Source of the DNA: an uncultured Saprospiraceae bacterium
GTDB taxonomy: Bacteria; Bacteroidota; Bacteroidia; Chitinophagales; Saprospiraceae
DNA: 64,000 nucleotides
Assembly (NCBI GenBank): GCA_937934275.1
Contig: CALHAM010000046.1
Coordinates: 1 to 64,000 of the forward strand
Direction of reading: 5' to 3'
Position 1 is the first letter of the stretch. Each line of letters opens with the position of its first letter. Positions 60,446-64,000 of this stretch are shown piece by piece. The notes beneath the pieces were generated by a model. That model did no database searches, had not been told where the DNA came from, and worked only from the letters and a program-made list of their open reading frames with translations. The position numbers and the translations under genes are program-made.

Positions 60446-61651
60446 ATGGAGAGAAAAACAACGGCATCTGGCCGCGATAGTGCGCCAACAGAGGCGCTGC
60501 TTGGCGCCGTGCAGGCACACGTATTGCGCCTGTGGAACGAACGGCACGACGCACGCCTGGTCTTTCACAACTACGCCCAGGCCGCCGAAGTAGCCGAGCG
60601 GGTCGCTTTATTGGCCCGAGAGGAGCAGGCGCCTGCTGATGTGACTGAAGTGGCGCTGCTGGCTGCCTGGTTTTTCAATATTGGATATTTGGAAAAACCC
60701 GAGGCCCCGGCTGATGCCAGCGCCATACGAGCGGAGTTTTTCTTAGTGAATGAGCGCTGCACTCCCGAACTCATTCGCCGCGTGCGCCTGTGCATCAATA
60801 GCGCTTACGACAACCACCTACCCTCCACCCTTGAGGCTACGCTGCTGCACGACGCCATCGCCCTAACCGACTGGGGGCCTAACAACGCCGAGCGCTTGAC
60901 GCTGCTGCGCTTAGAGCTGGAGGGGTTGCACCAAAAAACATTCTCCGACGCCGAATGGCGCCAATGGACCGATGCCGAACGGCGGCGCATCCGCTTTTAC
61001 ACTGCCTATGCGAAACGGCACATCGAGCCAGCCCTTGCTCTACTACAGGCCCGCAACGGCCAAGAAAAAGAGGCCGAACTACCGCGCAAACGCGAACACA
61101 AGACCGAACGCTTCGAACGCTTGGCCCGCCGCCCACTGCGCTCGAGCATACAGACCTACTTCCGCGCCAACTACGCCAACCACATCCGCCTAAGCGCCAT
61201 CGCCGACAACAAGGCGCACATCATGATCAGCGTCAACTCCATCCTCCTCTCGGTAGCCATCTCGCTACTGACCTACCAAACGCTGACCCAACGAAACCCG
61301 CTATACGTGCTGCCCATCATCATGTTTTTGGTGACCAGCCTCACCTCTCTCACCTTCGCCGTTCTTTCCTCGCGCCCGCGCGTAACGAGCCTGCCGCCAT
61401 TGCCCAACCAGCCCCCTAGCCCCGTATTTTTCGGCAGCTTTGTGCACCTCACCTTAGAACAATACGAAGAAGCCACCGACGCTATGCTGCGCGATGGGCG
61501 GCTGCTGTTCGGCAACATGACGCGCGACCTGTATCACCTCGGCCAAGTGTTAGACAAGAAATACCGCTTGCTTACCTACTCGTACACCGTCTTCCTCATG
61601 GGCTTCGTGGCCACCGTAGGCGCCTTCTTAGGGGCCTATTTCTTAGAGTGA
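60446..61651 (+). CDS. HD-PycTM protein (Pycsar-effector-like), degenerate HD domain
   Basis: About 401 residues. The C-terminal half is a PycTM/DUF5706 module: F-R-A-N-Y-A-N-H-I-R-L-S-A-I-A-D-N-K-A-H, two membrane helices (about 255-300), F-F-G-S-F, L-E-Q-Y-E-E-A, M-T-R-D-L-Y-H-L-G-Q-V-L-D-K-K-Y-R-L-L and a third helix at the end. The N-terminal half resembles an HD phosphohydrolase but the metal residues are lost: F-H41-N-Y-A-Q45 where a His is expected at 45, W-F-F77-N78 in place of the H-D pair, and only the late D survives in H-D-A. In Pycsar immunity, PycTM proteins respond to cCMP/cUMP by damaging the membrane. No cyclase is adjacent. The ATG at 60446 is chosen over the frame start at 60413. 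Its 3' end overlaps the converging ligase gene by 9 bases. Confidence 0.85.
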   Translation: MERKTTASGRDSAPTEALLGAVQAHVLRLWNERHDARLVFHNYAQAAEVAERVALLAREEQAPADVTEVALLAAWFFNIGYLEKPEAPADASAIRAEFFLVNERCTPELIRRVRLCINSAYDNHLPSTLEATLLHDAIALTDWGPNNAERLTLLRLELEGLHQKTFSDAEWRQWTDAERRRIRFYTAYAKRHIEPALALLQARNGQEKEAELPRKREHKTERFERLARRPLRSSIQTYFRANYANHIRLSAIADNKAHIMISVNSILLSVAISLLTYQTLTQRNPLYVLPIIMFLVTSLTSLTFAVLSSRPRVTSLPPLPNQPPSPVFFGSFVHLTLEQYEEATDAMLRDGRLLFGNMTRDLYHLGQVLDKKYRLLTYSYTVFLMGFVATVGAFLGAYFLE

Positions 61652-63142
61652 CGCAGCCTCATCGAGCACGGCTTTCGTTTTTTGGTAGAGTGCCTTGGCT
61701 TGCTCTGGAGTCGATCCGATGCATACCGAGCCGAGCTTTCCGTATTGCGACAAGGCACCCAGCAAATGAAAGACCACGCCTTCTTGCACAGCAGCATCGT
61801 AGTGGATGTCGTGGCAAACGGCGATGTCCAGCAAATCATCGGGCGTTAAGCCGCAGTAGGCGCTTGAATGCATGTTGTCGGTGGCAAAGTAGTAGCGCGT
61901 ATACCCCTGCGGCGTCTGGTATTCGCCGGTGTGGTGGTCGTAGTAGCCGTCGGTCAGAAACTGGAGCATTAAGTAGGGGTGAGTCGTGCCGCCTTTGCGC
62001 AGATTGATTTCGATAGCGTAATGCTGCCACCAACCATTGGGGGCCTTCACAGAAACGAAGTCAATGCCGAAGCGCCCGATGACGCCTTCGCTCATCAGCA
62101 CCTGAGCCACGCGATATCCCAGCTGGCCGAGTTCATGAGCATATGCGCGGTGGGCCGGAAAGGTTGCGCCCAGATAGACCTGATTATCGCGCCCGCCGAG
62201 CAGTTGGTCGTGCGTGGAGACGACCTCAATTTGCCGCAACGGTGTGATGCGACACTGCACAGAGGGCGAGGCTTTTTCAGCTCCGTCAACAAAAGCCTCC
62301 ACAATGCCTCCCATTTGCCTCATTTTTTGGGCGAACGCATCGTATTCCATGTCCCTAGCTACCGGCTTCATGTGGGCGCGCAAGTCGTCATCCGAAAAGG
62401 GCAAGCCGTATTTTTCGAAAGAATAGATGGCGTTGCCATCGCCCGAAAAGCCGTCGTTGAGCTTGATCACGGCCTTGCGCAGATGAGGCTGCTCGTACTT
62501 GAGCAGTCGGAGCGCTTGCAGGACGTCTTCCATATCGCGCAAGCGCTCGTAACCCGGTGGTAAGAGCAAGCCGACCCGGCGAAACAATTCCCGACTGCCA
62601 CTCTTGGTGCCAAAATGGCTAAGCCAATAGGGAGTTCCATAGATGGGAATCCCCAGCTGCAAAGCCAAGCGATGCTCGTAGGGCGTAATGTTGAAGCCTA
62701 CGAGGTGAGCGACGTGGTCGTCGGGGATACTACGGCGGATTTTTTCGATGAGCCGCGGACGCTCTAAGATTTTTTCCGTCAACGAGCGCGGCGAACCATC
62801 GTAACAGCTCAGCAGCGTCAGGCGCTGGCGCGCATGGCGCGGAGGCACACCGGGAAGGAGATGCAGGTAGTAATCGATGATGGTCTCATCTATCGGCAAG
62901 CTCGTGATGTAAACCAAGCGAGTACGCGGCATGCGCAAGAGCATCAGTAGGCACAACAAGCGCTCTTCGTAGTGACTAATGCCCGAAACCTTAGCCAAAA
63001 TCTCCTGGTCGAGCGTTTGACTGGGCACGACAATGACGGTTTTGGGCGCCACAGGATCCGGAAAAGAGTGCTCGAATTGATAAACTAACCCTGCCTGAAG
63101 CGCTTCAAAAGCAGCTTTATCCACTTCCCCCGCAAATGGCAT
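61643..63142 (-). CDS. PGM1-like ATP-grasp peptide/amine ligase
   Basis: About 499 residues from the ATG at 63142 (M-P-F-A-G-E-V-D). ATP-grasp features: K-L-N-D-G-F-S-G-D-G-N-A as the ATP-binding Gly loop, V-E-A-F-V-D-G as the linker strand, and the late G-R-F-G-I-D-F-V-S-V, then A-I-E-I-N-L-R-K-G-G-T-T-H-P as the metal-binding E-x-N motif. The pattern matches proteins related to PGM1, the pheganomycin peptide ligase, and other carboxylate-amine ligases. No peptide precursor, transporter or tailoring gene is adjacent, so the substrates are unknown. It converges on the HD-PycTM gene with overlapping ends. Confidence 0.82.
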   Translation of the reverse strand: MPFAGEVDKAAFEALQAGLVYQFEHSFPDPVAPKTVIVVPSQTLDQEILAKVSGISHYEERLLCLLMLLRMPRTRLVYITSLPIDETIIDYYLHLLPGVPPRHARQRLTLLSCYDGSPRSLTEKILERPRLIEKIRRSIPDDHVAHLVGFNITPYEHRLALQLGIPIYGTPYWLSHFGTKSGSRELFRRVGLLLPPGYERLRDMEDVLQALRLLKYEQPHLRKAVIKLNDGFSGDGNAIYSFEKYGLPFSDDDLRAHMKPVARDMEYDAFAQKMRQMGGIVEAFVDGAEKASPSVQCRITPLRQIEVVSTHDQLLGGRDNQVYLGATFPAHRAYAHELGQLGYRVAQVLMSEGVIGRFGIDFVSVKAPNGWWQHYAIEINLRKGGTTHPYLMLQFLTDGYYDHHTGEYQTPQGYTRYYFATDNMHSSAYCGLTPDDLLDIAVCHDIHYDAAVQEGVVFHLLGALSQYGKLGSVCIGSTPEQAKALYQKTKAVLDEAASL

Positions 63143-63308
63143 CATAATAAAACAGCGTCTATACTCAAGAGAAAGCAACATTAAGGGTAGCCCCGACACT
63201 TCAGCATTGAGTTTGGTTGCTGCGCACAGTGATTTTGAACAATTCTTCTTGGGTTCAAAGCCCTTTGAGGACAACCCACCTGAACACAAGCGCGCATGTG
63301 TTGTTATG

Positions 63309-63316
63309 TATATTTG
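63309..63316 (+). promoter_or_regulatory. -7 promoter element, TATATTTG
   Basis: Exact TAnnTTTG match 30 bases before the PspC-like gene. No -33 element. Confidence 0.5.
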
Positions 63317-63346
63317 CTGTTGTAAACACGTAATCTATGGGTCCAT

Positions 63347-63568
63347 ATGCTACACTATTGGCTTAAAGATTTAGCGGAACGACGGGCGTTTGGTGTTTGC
63401 CAATATGTCGGGGAAAAGATGCGAATAGCCCCAGCGGAAGTGCGCAAATATTTTATTTACACGTCTTTCATCGCTATGGGTTCGCCGCTGATTGTGTATC
63501 TAATCATCGCCTTTTGGGTCAATGTTCGGCGATACATCCGACGCGGACATAGCGTATTGTGGGAGTGA
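63347..63568 (+). CDS. Small PspC-domain membrane protein
   Basis: 73 residues with one N-terminal amphipathic part, F-G-V-C-Q-Y-V-G-E-K-M-R-I-A-P-A-E-V-R-K, a membrane helix (F-I-A-M-G-S-P-L-I-V-Y-L-I-I-A-F-W-V-N) and a basic end. PspC family members respond to membrane stress; in Bacteroidota small stand-alone versions such as this are common and uncharacterised. The ATG at 63347 is preferred to one in another frame at 63337. Confidence 0.82.
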   Translation: MLHYWLKDLAERRAFGVCQYVGEKMRIAPAEVRKYFIYTSFIAMGSPLIVYLIIAFWVNVRRYIRRGHSVLWE

Positions 63569-63689
63569 AGCGCACCGGGCGTTCGAACGGGCATCCGGCA
63601 GGCGCGCCGACACACGAAGAGGCAGAAGTGGATAGGCACAAGCGCAGCAAGTGCGAACATTCCACACCCGCTGCCTATATAAAGGCACT

Positions 63690-64000
63690 ATGAAGAAAAA
63701 AATAGTCGTCGCCATCACCGGCTCCTCGGGTGCCATTTATGCCAAAGTATTGTTGGACAAGCTGATCGCCCTGCGCGAACAATGGGCCGCAGTGGGAGTA
63801 GTGCTGTCAGACAATGCGCTGGTCAATTGGGAGTTAGAGATCGGGCCGCCAGCGTTAGAGGTTTATCCGTTTGACTTCTACGCAAAAAACGATTTCTACG
63901 CGCCTTTTGCCTCAGGGTCGGCACGCTACGAAACCATGTTCGTTTGCCCTTGCTCAATGGGCATGTTAGGGCGCATCGCGGCAGGTGTCAGCAACGATCT
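63690..64000 (+). CDS. ubiX: UbiX-family flavin prenyltransferase (3' end outside the window)
   Basis: The first ~103 residues are present; the gene runs off the right edge. K-I-V-V-A-I-T-G-S-S-G-A-I-Y-A-K-V-L-L is the flavin-binding start of UbiX/Pad1, followed by the S-D-N-A-L-V-N-W-E strand and the M-F-V-C-P-C-S-M-G-M-L-G-R-I-A-A-G segment carrying the conserved C-P-C-S. UbiX adds a prenyl group to FMN to make the cofactor of UbiD-type decarboxylases. Its neighbour, a ubiD-like gene, would be beyond the window. It starts 121 bases after the PspC gene with no clear promoter box. Confidence 0.9.
   Translation, partial: MKKKIVVAITGSSGAIYAKVLLDKLIALREQWAAVGVVLSDNALVNWELEIGPPALEVYPFDFYAKNDFYAPFASGSARYETMFVCPCSMGMLGRIAAGVSND

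Noticed and set aside
28528..61651. A Pycsar immune system made of the cyclase and the PycTM protein
   Set aside because: The genes are 30 kb apart, the cyclase has ATP-type residues, and Pycsar pairs are normally adjacent; I keep them as separate observations.
1..64000. CRISPR arrays, prophage or transposon signatures
   Set aside because: No regularly spaced direct repeats, integrase, transposase or capsid genes were seen in any part of the window.

Overview
The window reads as a chromosomal segment of a Bacteroidota bacterium, most likely from the Saprospiria/Chitinophagia side of the phylum, with moderately high GC. The signs are a SusC/SusD pair, two exported proteins ending in the gliding-motility/type IX secretion (T9SS) type-B sorting domain, lipoboxes of the form L-A-S-C, a PorT-like barrel, many small families I know only from Bacteroidota, and repeated copies of the Bacteroidota -7 promoter element TAnnTTTG. 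No phage, insertion sequence, integrase or CRISPR array was seen. Gene density is high, with frequent strand changes and mostly one- to three-gene units.

Layout. 1-6.1 kb: an orphan-looking adenine methyltransferase, a laminin-B-domain T9SS protein, an M23 peptidase with a changed metal motif, a GNAT acetyltransferase and an AI-2E family permease. 6.1-8.5 kb: tRNA-Pro, tRNA-Ser and dnaA on the minus strand, then a gene-poor AT-rich stretch. 8.5-13.9 kb: a membrane protein of unknown function, polyphosphate kinase, a DUF72 protein and a fused double-ABC ATPase. 14.2-17.5 kb: an apparent copper island with a small membrane protein, a Cys-rich membrane-anchored protein, an MbnP-like lipoprotein, a small lipoprotein and a MauG/MbnH-like di-heme enzyme. 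18-23.2 kb: a 1006-residue exported coiled-coil protein converging on a TonB-dependent receptor. 23.2-34.7 kb: rfbD, a double-AAA+ protein with a duplicated beta-rich N-terminus, DUF547, a TPR adenylate cyclase, ribD, AIM24-like, a CPBP protease and pdxJ. 34.8-39.5 kb: a SusC/SusD pair whose susC carries two frameshifts. 39.6-52.2 kb: LysE-type exporter, mnmG, a sigma/anti-sigma/beta-helix operon, a thioredoxin-like protein, a phosphohexomutase, a SprB-repeat T9SS protein, paaI/paaH, ruvC and tilS. 52.2-64 kb: a possible tiny transcription unit, argS, a TPR protein, ppx, a barrel protein, pepT, udk, tRNA-Leu, an HD-PycTM (Pycsar-effector-like) protein, a PGM1-like ATP-grasp ligase, a PspC protein and the start of a ubiX-like gene.

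How the genes fit together. Most of the window is housekeeping (replication initiation, tRNA charging and modification, recombination, cofactor synthesis, nucleotide and peptide salvage). Polyphosphate synthesis (ppk1) and breakdown (ppx) are both present but unlinked. The most distinctive parts are the MbnP/MbnH-like copper island, the HD-PycTM protein with an inactivated HD site and no adjacent cyclase, the AAA+ protein with tandem N-terminal domains, the giant exported coiled coil, the sigma operon whose anti-sigma protein has three copies of its N-terminal motif and whose third gene is a Tyr-Gly repeat beta-helix, and a 20-codon ORF flanked by a promoter-like box and a strong terminator. 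Several genes have TAnnTTTG boxes so close to the start codon that leaderless mRNAs are likely.

All assignments come from reading motifs by eye; no database search was run. Start codons were moved downstream of the longest open frame where motifs or context favour it, and this is stated per gene.
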